From Membranipora membranacea (Eukaryota; Bryozoa; Gymnolaemata; Cheilostomatida; Membraniporidae): a DNA stretch of 64,000 nucleotides. This document shows, piece after piece, positions 1 to 12,560 of the stretch (its first letter is position 1; every line of letters starts with the position of its first letter). The translations under genes were made by a program, and so were the position numbers. Under the pieces are notes generated by a model, which saw nothing but the letters and a program-made list of their open reading frames with translations, was not told the DNA's origin and did not search any database. The DNA lies in NCBI GenBank assembly GCA_914767715.1, contig OU612069.1, positions 25,665,387 through 25,729,386 on the forward strand. The letters are read 5' to 3'.

Positions 1-177
1 TGATGATTGTCTTCAGATCATGATTGTCTTTTATATGGGAGCAATCAAGGCATTGTCTGCCTATGTTCATAGTCATGAATGTCGAGGATGAGAGCAGGAC
101 AGCATCTGGTAACAAAGATGATAGTTCGATTCACTCAGATCACTCTCTATATTCGTATGTAACAGGGTGTTACTCAG

Positions 178-1543
178 TCAGAGTAAGGAGTAACAGGGTG
201 GCCCAGAGTCCATGTCAGAGTCTGAGTAGGACTCTGTCGTGTCAGACTCTGCGGTGTCTGAGTGATGTGGAAAAAAAGGTCTCCGCCGGAGCAACGAATA
301 AATTATGTTATGGTAGTTAATAGATCCCGGCGTCTTATCAAATCTACTTGCTTCCCAGTAAAAGTCATTGTAGGCCTCATTGCTAATCCAGATATGATCA
401 ATTAGTGTCCCAGTGTTCCCTGTGTTGTTGGTGGGTAAATCCTTACGTAGCATATCTGACAGCATAAGTGATACTTTCCCCGGCAGCGGATTGTAGCTAC
501 GGTTTTGCTTGCGCAGCAAATCTATATTGAAATCCCCCAGCAAAAGAAAAGATTTGCCTTTTAGGTATACATCATGAATGTAATTGATCACGCTTTCTCG
601 GTGGGATTGGGGTTTACCTGGTGGGCAATATATAAAGAGAAGATTTAGCGGATATGGGCTCATTTCATTTCCCTCATCATCAAGTATATTTTTAGTAATT
701 TCTACTAAGAATATCTCGACTTCGGTACCGCAAAACCCAGGCACCTTCAAAATCTCCTCATATTCGACACATTCATATCTGAAGTACAGAACAGTTCCTC
801 GTTTGGTCGTTGTTACAGGGCTACTCTCGAGTATAATGGAGCTATAGCCTTCCACCTCCGGTACATCACCACATGTTTTAGCTTCTCCCACACCAAACAC
901 ATCATAGCTAGCAGTTGCTTCCCTCAGATGCTTTCTCAGTTCTTCTTTATGACGGTTTATCCCATTGATATTCCAGTAACCAACTTTAAAATCTACAATG
1001 GACTCTAGCTGCTATCACCACAATCACAACTATTCAAGTTTGAGTAAAATTTGAAAAATCAAATAGTTCCCAGCCTACCTCTTTCCATATACAATATATA
1101 CGGGGCTCCCTACTCACAAAACTTTTGACGAAAATTGAGCAGTTTTTTAAACTGTCATCTTCAAAATAAATTCTTCAAAAAACCGATTGACACTGGACAT
1201 AATTGAACCTAAATCTTAAGAACTGAGCATTGGGTAAAAGTTTAGTAAATGAAGGTGATCTTCTCTTCAATTTTGCCTCAAAATGGGGAAATCTTCCCTC
1301 CAGGTTTCATTCAAACTAATCTGACCAAATCTTTCCTTCAACCACCCAATCTTCTATCTTCAATGAAACACGCAGTGAGCCCCATATGTGCGAGATGAAC
1401 AAGTTTACCTCGCTTTCAACCAAAACGAATTTGAGGAGTCAATGTCTGCTAAAAACTAACAGAAAGTTATCACAACCTGTTTTTTCTCAATATTACACAA
1501 ATGTTTGTCTGACTCACTCACCAGGTATTTGGTTACGTGCCAT
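178..1543 (-). CDS. EEP-fold endonuclease-like gene, copy A (intact)
   Basis: Same two-exon layout as copy I: first coding exon 1543-1522, intron 1521-993, second exon 992-178, 278 residues. Conserved Asn15 (YWN), Glu44, Asp161 and Asn163 of GDFN, Asp206 and His207 of IDH, and His235 preceded by Tyr where catalytic Asp is expected. The C-terminal acidic segment DTAESDTTESYSDSDMDS is complete. It shares small variants with copy G (for example the CAATCAAGG variant downstream), suggesting those two are closest. Upstream on the right lie T1 and penultimate-exon fragments of Nup96. The + strand open frames opposite it are shadows. Confidence 0.7.
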
Positions 1544-3227
1544 GCTGGAATCCTTACTTCTAGGCTTGCTTCTTAGCTTCTCACCACCCTCACAGTCAGT
1601 GATACCTTATAGTAGTAAAAGACAAGCGTGATGTCTTTGTGATGTGCATCTGTCAAGTGTAAACTCAAACAGGCTGAGTCTATACAATTAAAGCCCTTTA
1701 TGGGCAGCAACCATCAACGATCTCATATCATATTACAAGCAATTACTTAGTTATGACATTTGTAGTCTATACAAATAAAGCTGTCATATGATTAATCCTT
1801 AAGTGGGGGGGGGGGGAGGGGAAGGGGTAACTGAGCGCAGCACTGTAAAGTACGCCGATAGCTTTTTTGTAAAATATGCTATCTAGTTTTTGTGTCGCAC
1901 TACATTTATGAATTTTTTTTCTTTTTATCCATTTATAAATACTCCGTTATTAACCCATGGTTTCTGTGAGAGTTGCATTAAATTCTTATCTTATCTTAAT
2001 TACTGAGTTATGATATTTGTAGACTAACTAATCCTATGTTTTGTTTATTATCATCAATCATCATCACACAACAGATCAAATCCAACAGCAGACTTCTAAC
2101 TAACCAAACCTGTCATGTAAAAGGTCTTGTAGGATTCCAGTTTGACAATAACTGAGCTTTTTGCATTGATTATAACAGAGGTAACACTTGGCTGAATCCG
2201 ATTTGCCTGCATTCTGACTAACCCCCACCCCTTTTCTGCACTAGAGTTTACCAGGATGATCAAAAAATTGATCTACGTAACACTCAGGAATAAAAACCCT
2301 CATTGGCAGCTGACAACACTGACTTGTCATGTATGGTGTTATGACAAGTCTCCCTATTTGGTAGGGAGGCTCCCAGTTTTTAGGGTTTTTTTCCACCCTC
2401 CCTATCTCCCTCATTCTTCCCTTTTATCAGGGAAATGTTTAAGTTTCTATTTGCAAGGGAAACCATGTTTTCCTACCTCCACAGAACATAAACCTTTGAA
2501 TTTGCATTACCATTATGCAGCTATTCATTATTTTTGCCCAGCCTAACACTATTGTTAGGGGTGTCTCTCCTAGTTCGAATGAAGTACAACTATATCCTTT
2601 GTAAAAGAAGATCAAATGACACAATTAAAAATAAGAATGCTCACGTTTCAGCTTAGAAATATGACAAACCAGGGCTAAAGTGCGCCCGCACTGCGAGATT
2701 CAGATTCAGTCACTATGGTCAACACAGGCTTGTCATGTATGGACTATGGTCAACACAGGTTTGTCATGTATGGATGGCACTTTGATGATACCTTTCTTGT
2801 TTATAACTTTATTTTTCTCAGAGAAAATTGGTACTACAGCTGGGAGTGAATCACACGTGGCATTAATTCAGATTTAAGCAAAAACAGATATATACATCTG
2901 AACTGAAAGGCAATGACGGAATCATTTACATAATGTTCGCACTTAAAATACACGTTTTGAATTTAACGAAATGAATCTCTCAAGTGAAACCAGTTATGTC
3001 AGCTCAGTTTACGCTCCAATTGGCTAAATCAGCTGAGATGCAGACAGTTATATCTGTCTGAGCTGAGCCCTGAGCAGAGCAGAGCAGAGATGTGTTTATA
3101 TTTATCCTGGTCTGATCTCAGAGCCAGTAAGGGATCTATCTCCTCACCAGAATAAGAGCATCTCTAAATTAGAGCATTTCTCTTTTCAGTCGTCTGCGAC
3201 TCGATAATTACTTGACAGATCCTATTT
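1544..3227. repeat. Duplicon spacer between EEP-A promoter and T1 copy
   Basis: No gene seen apart from the EEP-A promoter side. It holds a TATA-like box (1605-1611, minus), a 14-base G tract near 1805, a 31-bp direct repeat containing GGTCAACACAGG (about 2,716-2,778), an AGCAG microsatellite at about 3,070-3,090 and an AATAAA on the minus strand near 2,808 that could serve the T1 copy. The same spacer recurs at 26,614-28,314, 40,132-41,381 and 50,223-51,836. Confidence 0.65.
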
Positions 3228-3324
3228 TCAGTACTCCAACATAAAAGAAGACAATGTCTCTCTGAGGAATGACACGGAGTCGTCCGACTGTAGGGGGAGT
3301 AAACTCAACGGCTCTACCAAATAT
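3228..3324 (-). pseudogene. Duplicated Nup96 last exon T1 (unit U0)
   Basis: Copy of the terminal Nup96 exon, with acceptor TTTACAG, phase 2 entry and TGA stop. It encodes RYLVEPLSLL...SSFMLEY with one Ala-to-Ser change. The longer open frame over the same bases (3208-3396) is a different frame and is a shadow. It can only be spliced from the penultimate-exon copy at 3866-3643. Confidence 0.75.
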
Positions 3325-3642
3325 CTGTAAATAAAAGACATAATGATGATGTACAGCCGAACTCAAATGTTCAGACGATTCTGTAAGTTTGCTCACTGGG
3401 CTGTGTTCGTTTTCAGTTTAATCAATATTTCGGACCAACTCGCTACAAACTCAGGTGGTGATTATAGTGGTAGTAAAAGTTTGTGATGCACAAAAATCTT
3501 CCCTTCCTAAACTTTTACTCTTAGACTCGTCATATTTTCATTGATTCAAAGAACATGGAGGAGCCAAATTTATGAGCTGGCACTTGCTTGGCTCATTGCT
3601 TTATTATCGGGTATAACAGAGATAATATTACTAATCACTTAC

Positions 3643-3866
3643 CTGGCCGAAGGGATAGAAGAATGAGGAATACACTTCTCCCCATCGATACTCATAATTA
3701 TCTTGATATTATGTGCTGTGTGTAGAGCCATAGTAGACTGAGCTAGCATGTGCAGTGGTTTGGGGGTAGCTAGCGATAGCAGCCGACGCCCAAATGACAG
3801 TAACTCAGGCCTCAGTCTATCCAAAGAATAATCAGCCGGATCTTCAGTACTTTCTGCCTCTAATGA
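3643..3866 (-). pseudogene. Duplicated Nup96 penultimate exon (unit U0)
   Basis: 224-nt exon copy, still open and with both splice sites (TTTCCAG before, GTAAGT-like after), encoding SLEAESTEDPADYSLDRLRP... It ends in phase 2, matching T1 at 3324. The exon upstream of it is broken, so no complete Nup96 message can come from this unit. Confidence 0.78.
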
Positions 3867-4217
3867 CTGGAAACATAAGAATAAGATTATAATAATTAGA
3901 AATTTATGAAGGGGCTTGAGACATCTTCTGTAACTCAAATCGTGTGAATCGTGGAATCAAAGTATTCAAATAGGATACACTGACCTTGGTGTCAATGACA
4001 AATAAACTCTTGAGGAATTTGTAAAAAGAGAGCATTACTGAATTAGAACTTTCAATGTCAATTGTTTAGATGTATCAGCGGCATAATTGTGTATAGCAGT
4101 GAACTAATCACAGAACGTTGACAAAAAAGATGGGTAGATAAAATTGATACAGTAGCACCGTGTGCATGTGGAATGTATTACACAATGGAAGTAATAGTCA
4201 GAGTGATGATTGCTTAC

Positions 4218-4255
4218 CTCTTTAATGTCAGCCACGACGTCGTGTAATGTGATAT
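4218..4255 (-). pseudogene. Broken Nup96 antepenultimate exon at a duplicon joint
   Basis: Only the last 38 nt of the exon (encoding HDVVADIKE and its GTAAGC donor) remain. At about 4255 the sequence GTGATATA, which continues as ATCGAGATAG in the true gene at 52868, changes to AACAAGAGAGC, the left edge of the next unit. The acceptor is lost. The same joint occurs at 29343 and 42410. Confidence 0.85.
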
Positions 4256-4307
4256 AAACAAGAGAGCTAAATATGAAGATAACTGAATCGAAGAGGCCGT
4301 ATATTCA

Positions 4308-4398
4308 CTATTGTCTGCAGATCATATTTTCGGTACTCAAACATCTAAGCAGAAATTTGAGGAATGCCACAGAGTCATCAGACTCAATGTCTAAATAT
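4308..4398 (-). pseudogene. T2 terminal exon copy (unit U1)
   Basis: Copy of the second Nup96-type terminal exon with intact acceptor, phase 2 entry and TAG stop, same protein as the reference T2. It lies just right of the broken-exon joint, so no Nup96 donor of its own unit is present to its right until beyond EEP-B. Confidence 0.55.
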
Positions 4399-5713
4399 CT
4401 GTAGAGAAAAATACAACCCATAGTAACGGCTGATCCATATAGAGGAAGTATTTGATATTTACTAATACTATGTTGGCTTGTGAGGTGAATTTTTGAATTA
4501 TCATCAGACCAGTTACAGGTCAAGGTTGGCATGACATGATAAACAATATTCAGTTTCTTCAGATCCTGATAATTGAGAAAATAAAAACTATTGACATTAC
4601 ATCTTATGATGAAAGGATTTCAACAGCTTGTGGAAGATCGTTGGAGCTTGAATGTGTTATGAGTTGAGAGCTCAAGATATAGCAGCGCTCAAAGTACACA
4701 AATAAAGAAATACATTTTCTTATTTGATCTTTTTGATGAAGCGTTATGTGTTTGCTTATAGCAAAGCCTGTAAGCTAAATAGGCTGTATAGGTACAAAGT
4801 ATTTGAAGCCTGCAAAAAATTGCAGCGTTGTTTTTTTCAGATAAAATCAATGCAATACAATGAAAATGAGGCATAAGATAATGGCTATGTTTTGTAGCTA
4901 ATCTTACTCAGAGGTTATCCCACTCCATCAGTGTATCATTGTTGTGTAGTCATAACATAGTTCAATTTTTGGTTTGCTTATGAATCGCGAAAACTTTTTA
5001 TAAAACACCTTTATAGATACTCAAAAACTAGATTTCTCACGCAAAATGTGGTTATGATTGAATGGTTACTCAGGTATCCTAGTATTAGGCTAAGCTACAA
5101 AACATGACATGAATGATAGATGTATGACACATTCGCGGCATGCATGAAATATCTGAAACACATTCGCAGTGTGTGAATTATCTCAAGGGCGAGTGGGTCA
5201 CTTAAAATTTGTAAGCGGGCCACATTTAGCCCGCTGCCTGCAGTCTGGGCAACCCTGGTCTAAGTGCTCAGATCGCTGTAAATGTGAGAGTTTGTGGTGC
5301 TACATCATCAAACATAACTTTTTAGGCAGATTTTTTGTTGCTGCAACATTTATTTAGAAAGCGAAAAGCAAAAAATAGATAGACGTGGATATCACAGAAA
5401 GAGTTGTAGAATAATATTGAGGTACAGTAAAAAGTACAATAAACAGGGTTACCTAGGAACATTGGGAGAGGGGGGGGGGCAAATTGGGTAGCCATATTTG
5501 TGCTGTAATAAGGTTCTAATTTATCTGGCAGAGAGATGATGATTGTCTTCAGATCATGATTGTCTTTTATATGGGAGCAAACAAGGCATTGTCTGCCTAT
5601 GTTCATAGTCATGAATGTCGAGGATGAGAGCAGGACAGCATCTGGTAACAAAGATGATAGTTCGATTCACTCAGATCACTCTCTATATTCGTATGTAACA
5701 GGGTGTTACTCAG
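4399..5713. repeat. Duplicon segment between T2 and EEP-B
   Basis: No gene seen. It contains an AT-rich block (4,672-4,960) that is a diverged relative of 10,328-10,700, the hAT-like end at 5,180-5,257, an AATAAA for the EEP gene near 5,350, and a G tract near 5,468. A minus-strand open stretch (5,651-5,452) ending in a good-looking donor (CCTAG then GTAACC) lies directly after the EEP stop and may be 3' untranslated sequence. Confidence 0.5.
5241..5257 (-). mobile_element. hAT-like terminal inverted repeat end
   Basis: On the minus strand the block starts CAGGGTTGCCCAGACTG and runs into a GGGCTAAATGTGGCCCGC hairpin, the style of hAT-superfamily MITE ends. A matching opposite end was not found, so this is a one-ended fragment carried in every unit (for example ending at 18,966, 24,785, 30,342 and 48,326). 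Confidence 0.4.
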
Positions 5714-7059
5714 TCAGAGTAAGGAGTAACAGGGTGGCCCAAAGTCCATGTCAGACTCTGCGGTGTCTGAGTGATGTGGAAAAATAGGTCTCCGCCAGAG
5801 CAACGAATAAATTATGTTATGGTAGTTAATAGATCCCGGCGTCTTATCAAATCTACTTGCTTCCCAGTAAAAGTCATTGTAGGCCTCATTGCTAATCCAG
5901 ATATGATCAATTAGTGTCCCAGTGTTCCCTGTGTTGTTGGTGGGTAAATCCTTACGTAGCATATCTGACAGCATAAGTGATACTTTCCCCGGCAGCGGAT
6001 TGTAGCTACGGTTTTGCTTGCGCAGCAAATCTATATTGAAATCCCCCAGCAAAAGAAAAGATTTGCCTTTTAGGTGTACATCATGAATGTAATTGATCAC
6101 GCTTTCTCGGTGGGATTGGGGTTTACCTGGTGGGCAATATATAAAGAGAAGATTTAGCGGATATGGGCTCATTTCATTTCCCTCATCATCAAGTATATTT
6201 TTAGTAATTTTTACTAAGAATATCTCGACTTCGGTACCGCAAAACCCAGGCACCTTCAAAATCTCCTCATATTCGACACATTCATATCTGAAGTACAGAA
6301 CAGTTCCTCGTTTGGTCGGTGTTACAGGGCTACTCTCGAGTATAATGGAGCTATAGCCTTCCACCTCCGGTACATCACCACATGTTTTAGCTTCTCCCAC
6401 ACCAAACACATCATAGCTAGGAGTTGCTTCCCTCAGATGCTTTCTCAGTTCTTCTTTATGACGGTTTATCCCATTGATATTCCAGTAACCAACTTTAAAA
6501 TCTACAATGGACTCTAGCTGCTATCACCACAATCACAACTATTCAAGTTTGAGTAAAATTTGAAAAATCAAATAGTTCCCAGCCTACCTCTTTCCATATA
6601 CAATATATACGGGGCTCCCTACTCACAAAACTTTTGACGAAAATTGAGCAGTTTTTTAAACTGTCATCTTCAAAATAAATTCTTCAAAAAACCGATTGAC
6701 ACTGGACATAATTGAACCTATATCTTAAGAACTGAGCATTGGGTAAAAGTTTAGTAAATGAAGGTGATCTTCTCTTCAATTTTGCCTCAAAATGGGGAAA
6801 TCTTCCCTCCAGGTTTCATTCAAACTAATCTGACCAAATCTTTTCTTCAATTTTAAAACACCCAATCTTCTATCTTCAATGAAACACGCAGTGAGCCCCA
6901 TATGTGCGAGATGAACAAGTTTACCTCGCTTTCAACCAAAACGAATTTGAGGAGTCAATGTCTGCTAAAAACTAACAGAAAGTTATCACAACCTGTTATT
7001 TCTCAATATTACACAAATGTTTGTCTGACTCACTCACCAGGTATTTGGTTACGTGCCAT
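5714..7059 (-). CDS. EEP-fold endonuclease-like gene, copy B (in-frame deletion)
   Basis: First coding exon 7059-7038 and second exon 6501-5714, with the same splice sites and start context as copy A. The product is about 269 residues because 27 nt are lost in frame from the acidic C-terminal tail (the TTESYSDSD part). All EEP motifs (YWNING, GVGEAK, GDFN, IDH, NYH) remain. One residue differs in the region before the DDEGNE turn (VKI for VEI). The unit ends about 175 bp upstream of the start codon, so the promoter region is short but the TATA-like box is kept. Confidence 0.68.
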
Positions 7060-7225
7060 GCTGGAATCCTTACTTCTAGGCTTGCTTCTTAGCTTCTCAC
7101 CACCCTCACAGTCAGTGATACCTTATAGTTGTAAAAGACAAGCGTGATGTCTTTGTGGTGTGCATCTGTCAAGTGTAAACTCAAACAGGCTGAGTCTATA
7201 CAATTAAAGCCCTTTATGGGCGGCA

Positions 7226-8047
7226 ACCGTCGACGGAACTCTTTATTGTATCATATTCGATCTAGATCGTAAATACTGTGTTGTTAAGAACTCCGTTTTG
7301 ATATGTGAGAGTGAATATAAGTGATGAATACTGAGATCCTAGGAGTGGTTCAAGTTACCGCTTACGTCCAAATCACACCACCACAAACGGAAACCTGTTT
7401 ATAGCCTTAGATCCTATGCTTACTATGAGACTCCTTATTGTGATGTCAGTTTTAGATGATAAACTTATAAACTATCCTTATCCAATATTTTCTTTATGAT
7501 TCAAAACTATGTGTATTCGGGTAAGACTGCCATTCTCAGCGCTGCTACGACTTTGAGGACGGTAGTTGACTTTTTGAGTTTTACAGCTCTGCCAAGTGTT
7601 TGTCTGTGTGCGAGAAAATTAGATGTTGCTAGGGTGTTTGATAATTTGATGCCACAAGATATATTGAGACATATTTTAATATTATATATCGATGAAATGT
7701 ATTTTAATCATACATCCAAGCCACAATACTACCTAAAAGTAAAATCTTCACATGTCAGCATAGTGCTAAACCCCGATTTCAAATCTTATTCTTCTGAGTC
7801 ATAAGTTAAGTCCATAATTATTATATAAAAATGTATGTAAATGTTTGTCTGCAGGACATTCAAGGAGTGTTGATGATGAGGGAACTATCTGAAAATAAAA
7901 TCTTTATAATATGTCAACATGGTGCATCAGCCTGATTATACATCTTTTTCATCTCTGTAGTAGTCTAAATGCAGAATCATTATTATGTAAAGTCGTATGT
8001 TATACGTTTGTCTGCAGGGCAATTCACACTATGCTTAATGTTTACAG
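7226..8047. other. Unique segment left of coiled-coil gene exons
   Basis: Duplicon similarity fades at about 7,234. A 102-codon plus-strand open frame at 7496-7804 (MIQNYVYSGK...) resembles nothing I know and contains an internal donor-like CGG-GTAAGAC. Two acceptor-like sites, each TTTGTCTGCAG, occur near 7,855 and 8,018, but no donor that would make an exon in phase with 8048 was found. Confidence 0.35.
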
Positions 8048-8771
8048 TACGCTGTGGTGTGTGAGCTGGTGCTGACTGAAACTGATGACCTTAAGTCAGC
8101 ACTCACCAAGTTTGATAAGAAAATATTGAAGAGCCAATCAGAAGCCTGGGAGCGACAGCGGGTCAGCGCTGAGAAGAAGGAGAGTGAAGAGAATCAAATA
8201 GACTTCAAGGTAAGTGTTTTCTGTGGTACCATATAATCTTATTATCTCAAAAAAGCCTGGGAAGTCCTATTGAAACACAAATGAGCAAACTTACCTTCAC
8301 ACCCAACTGTAGCCTTGTGAGAAAAGTATCATGTTGAATTCTGATCCTTCAAACCTAAAATGTGTGAGGATTAGGAGTTATCCTCTTAATGTCAATGAAG
8401 GGACAACTTCTGAGGACACTTCCTCAGCTGGATTTATTTGACTCTTTGCTGTTTTGTTTTTGAAGGGCGGTTTTGGCTCCGGCTAGAATGAAGCCGTAAA
8501 CTGTACAAATTCCAACATAGTAGTCAATTGTACCTGAGAGTTTCTCCATGTAATTGAATATGAACAGTCCAAATCCCAGAGAGCTAAGTGTTAATTCTGT
8601 TCATATAACTTACCTTGTTCAGATTCATTTTTGTATATCTACTTTCAGGTGGTGTCTAACACCATCGAAGAAAACAGAGTACAGATCGCTGAAAGTCTTC
8701 TGTGGATAGAAGAATTATATAAACATTCTGATAGAGCGAGAGAGGAAGTACAAACGGCTCTGCTCTGGTAA
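8048..8771 (+). CDS. Last two exons of an unrecognised coiled-coil protein
   Basis: Exon 8048-8209 follows TTTACAG and ends AAG before GTAAGT; exon 8649-8771 follows TTTCAG and ends in TAA. Both junctions are phase 0, so the exons join in frame. They encode about 94 residues rich in Glu, Lys and Gln (SALTKFDKKILKSQSEAWER, then VVSNTIEENRVQIAESLL), with heptad-like hydrophobic spacing typical of a coiled coil. No enzyme motif. Upstream exons were not found in the 0.8 kb before the duplicon edge, so the 5' part may have been cut off or may lie further away. I do not recognise the family. Confidence 0.6.
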
Positions 8772-10327
8772 TCAGTGAGCCAGACCAAAAGTTACTGATG
8801 GTTTGTCTTTGTACCCGAGAAGGATATTTTTTATTTTACTTTTTGGTTTCATTTTATTTATTTTTAGAGGCTATCAATAACACAATAAACAGAGCCAATG
8901 CTGGACATGGCCTGCAGTAACAATGATAGCTATAATAAGATTTTTTTAAACTCGTTATCTGTGACAAAAATCATGTTAAATTAACCCTTCCTGTCAGTAG
9001 ATCAGTTCGGTGATCATTTCAGTATATTGGCCTATTAAATAACTTTCTCTGGTTTTTTCCGTTTTAAGACATTTTTAGAGATTGTTTTCAGAGCAAAAAT
9101 CTCTGAATGAAGTAGTCAGTCCCTATTTTTAGCTGGCGATTAAATATTTTATATAATTTGTTACTGAATTCCGTCCAATAAACTCCTGTGTTATTACTTA
9201 CAATCAAAATATATCTTATTTGTGTGAAAACTAAAGATCCATTTCCGCCGACCTTCCATTATTAATAACACCAAATATGATATCTGATATGTTGATATTT
9301 TTATATCAATTTATTCAAAAATTAGGTGATGACATATAACTCAGGGTAGTTGACATGCAGCAGTCTATCAGGAATAGCTCAGAGGTATTGTTCTGTGATC
9401 ATCACAACAGAATTGCGCAAATATGGGAGTATTATTAAAAATTCAATCCGATAATCTCAAATAGAACATAGTGAACATACTGCTTTATATTTATATATAT
9501 GTACCCAAAAGTTTAGGATCCATTGAAAAGCCATATACCACAGCAGCTTCTCACCCTGCTGATTCTGTCTTCTCAACGTTTCATTGTTAAGGCAGTGTTT
9601 TAGTAGACAAACACAGTTTATAGTTTATAACTACAATATTGAAATCCTATGACATAATAGTGATGAACAGGACTCGATTAGTAGGGCTATCTATCAAACC
9701 CTGGCCTTGTCACGGGTGATGGGGGGGGGGGCGTAACTTTTGCCTGCAAAAGAGACTTTATAGTGAGTTGTCTGCCTATTGACATTAAGAAGAACTAAGA
9801 AAATCTCTAAAACCCTTCATGTACAACAGCATGGTTAATCTGCCATCATCGTAAGCACCCACTGCCCAAAGAACCCATCAATGGATATTTTGCTGCCATA
9901 AGCGACTGACAGGCAGCAATTGTAACACAAAGTAAGTATGGTAAACTATCAAGATCATTAGAAGTTAGGTAGATAGATAGATAACGAAAGATTGTGATAC
10001 TGTTGAAACCCCATTAATATAACGTGATGATTCTATCCTACTTGCCTACCGCTTGATCTTCATTTGTTACATTTTACAGCATTGTGGCAATGGCAATGAT
10101 ATTCTGTGATATGATGTGCCAAATGTTTTTATGTTCAATCCTCTGCTATATTCACTGTTGTTTTGACACAACTGGCGCTTTGCACAACTGGGATTTAGGC
10201 ATTGGTATATAGTGTGCAGTGGTGTTGTGACCAATAGTGTGATTGTCCTGGCATTTTGGTAGTGACATTATGCTCACTGGAATTTTACCCGATTTTGACC
10301 ATGGCATTATGGCCGGGTACCTACTAT

Positions 10328-10790
10328 TAAGGATCACAAGATATAACAGCGCTTAAACTAAACAGTATTTTTACAATTCTGATGATAACGAGATGCATTT
10401 TCTCATTTGAGTAACAGCCATGCTCATAAGCTAAACAACCTTGAATAGGTCTTAATAAAGGTTGATGAAATCAATTCATAGGGACAAAAGTATATTAGGA
10501 TAATGCTTGCAAAAAATAACAGCATTGATATTTCAAAGAAGTCTATGCAATCCAATAATGTGTCAAGAACAGAACAATCTGAAACAGAGCAGAGCTTTTC
10601 ATAAGTTGTAGCTATGTTGTTTATCCATTGATCAATAATTTAACGTCTTACATCAAGCAAAGACTATCCCACTCTATTATTGTAGTTGTAACAATAGTCA
10701 ACGGACAGATCCCTAAAAAGTGGCTCCGTTAAGGCGTTTCGTGATATCGGAAGGAACAAAGCACCACTATATATCAAATCGAAGCTAAGA
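10328..10790. repeat. Diverged dispersed repeat related to duplicon block and to 16.6 kb
   Basis: AAGATATAACAGCGCTTAAA, TGCAAAAAATAACAGCATTG, TATGCAATCCAAT and ACTATCCCACTC occur in the same order as AAGATATAGCAGCGCTCAAA, TGCAAAAAATTGCAGCGTTG, AATGCAATACAAT and GTTATCCCACTC in the duplicon (4,672-4,960). Its right third (TTTCGTGATATCGGAAGGAA) is the reverse complement of 16,600-16,690. This suggests an old mobile element from which the duplicon block also descends. Confidence 0.5.
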
Positions 10791-12379
10791 CTCTAGGGAA
10801 TAAGAATATTTTGGTAGTAAAAGATTTAAATTGGGGGGCACACCTGAATCGGAGGGTTAAAGAGAGGAAACTTCAAATTTGTCAAAAATATACCTATTTG
10901 CATTACACATCACAGAGAGTGTTCCTATTACACTAAATTTGATTTACACAGTTATTTTAGATTAAAACATAGTGAGTGACATAAAAATAGTTGAAAAAAC
11001 TTTCTTGGATTTTTATGCTGCCGGATATTTCGAGGGCACCAAAAATTAGTATGATTTGGTTATACTGTAGACGAGGACTTTTTTTCGTTTTTCAGATTCA
11101 CCCAAAAAATGTACAGAGGCTAGATTCCCATGTTCGTTTCACTTCCTGAAAGTCTTAAAACTAAAACTTAAATATTTTTTAAGCTATGGTCATTTCAAAT
11201 AATATGAAGAATTTATTCGGAGTTGTCCCGACAGCGAATTACAAATGCATTTTCACTTGCCGATCTTTGAATAAAATTAATTTTCCAAATGTGGATTTAG
11301 AATAAATCACTTGCTGCCACCCTTCTTAACATGGTTGAGTATAATTTTGTCTCTGCTTAACTTTAAATATGTTATTATTAATTTCCTTCACTATGATCAA
11401 TGAATGATGATTATTGGAACGATTTTTTGAAGATTAAGATTATTGTCTGATGTCACCTTGTTTCTAATTTAAAAAAATCGTGTATAAGAAAGTATAGTAA
11501 CCTACTGTCATTATAAGAGCTTCAAAATGTAAAACAACATTTGTGATCAGACAAGGCAGTCCTACATCCTACACCGCTGAGATATGACCAAATTATTCTT
11601 GTGTGGATGTTTATTGAATTGTCTTGAAAGTTAAAATGCACAAGGATCCCCCAGGCCAGCAGTTTAGTAACAACTGAGCTACATTAAGAAATGCTACAAA
11701 TATTACACAAGCAAGCAAACCGTCTCCAGGTTTGCTGACACAACAATCTCTTACATAGGGTGTGAAACGAATGAACTGCAAGAGATGCGTCTTTGGTTGT
11801 CAGTCTTAACTTTTTGAGAGGCCAAGTGTATATTCTTCATTGTCAACAAAATGAAAGTGAGTCGACAAATTTTTCAAGCGTCTTTTAGTATGACTGAGGT
11901 TCAACAGAGAAACCAGATAGACGTGCGATCGTCATTTACAAGCACAGTCTGATCAGGATCATCTAGCTATTGAGGCACAATACAACAACAGCTGTCAGTA
12001 ATACATAATGAAAAGAGTCTCACACCAGACTGCCTAGATCAGATAGTATTTTATAAGTCAAGTAACCTATTCCTAAACCAGTTTTTATATGGCAGTAAGA
12101 TCTCACTAGAGCCAGGCGTTAAAAAAGCAAGCGATTTATAATCAGGTTTCTCCAGCGAACCAACAACACCCCTATCCTGTAGGTGAACATATTCTAATAC
12201 ATTCTAATACATCAACGAATTAAAAATTTTGAAATTAGAGTGTATTTGGGTGCGGCAGAGATAAGGCCAACATGCGCAATCAGCGTGTTAAGGTTTTTTG
12301 TTTTTTGAGGTACCAGTCCATACACCATACAAGATGTGGCAAAAATACGTGATGAAAAAAGTCAGCACCTCAAGACAGG

Positions 12380-12560
12380 AAGTAGCACCTGAGTGCCAAA
12401 GGTGGCCTGAGTCTTTTTGTATTTTAGGTTGTTGGACAGTTTGTTCCACAGGGCCGACATTTGATAGGAGGCGCACGGGTGTCGGTTTGCTAATGAAGTT
12501 AGATTAAATGAGTTAAATGTGCTCGGTGAGCAGATTAAAGTTTCAATTTATAATGTTGGA
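12380..12560 (-). pseudogene. Non-LTR retrotransposon C-terminal remnant
   Basis: One minus-strand frame reads SALWNKLSNNLKYKKTQATF, resembling the 'LWN-LP' segment that ends many non-LTR retrotransposon polyproteins. The frame is closed by a TGA soon after and by a stop upstream, and nothing else of a reverse transcriptase is nearby, so it is a decayed fragment. Confidence 0.35.

Noticed and set aside
584-847. Plus-strand 87-codon open frame, repeated in each unit
   Set aside because: Exactly opposite the EEP coding exon, which has clear motifs; it is a shadow frame.
3208-3396. 62-codon minus-strand open frame over T1 (FGRAVEFTPPTVGRL...)
   Set aside because: Looked like a C-terminus, but the upstream exon ends in phase 2, which selects another frame ending SSFMLEY here; that frame fits Nup96 better.
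7496-7804. 102-codon plus-strand open frame
   Set aside because: Longest frame in the segment but no family resemblance and no in-phase link to 8048; described only as region content.
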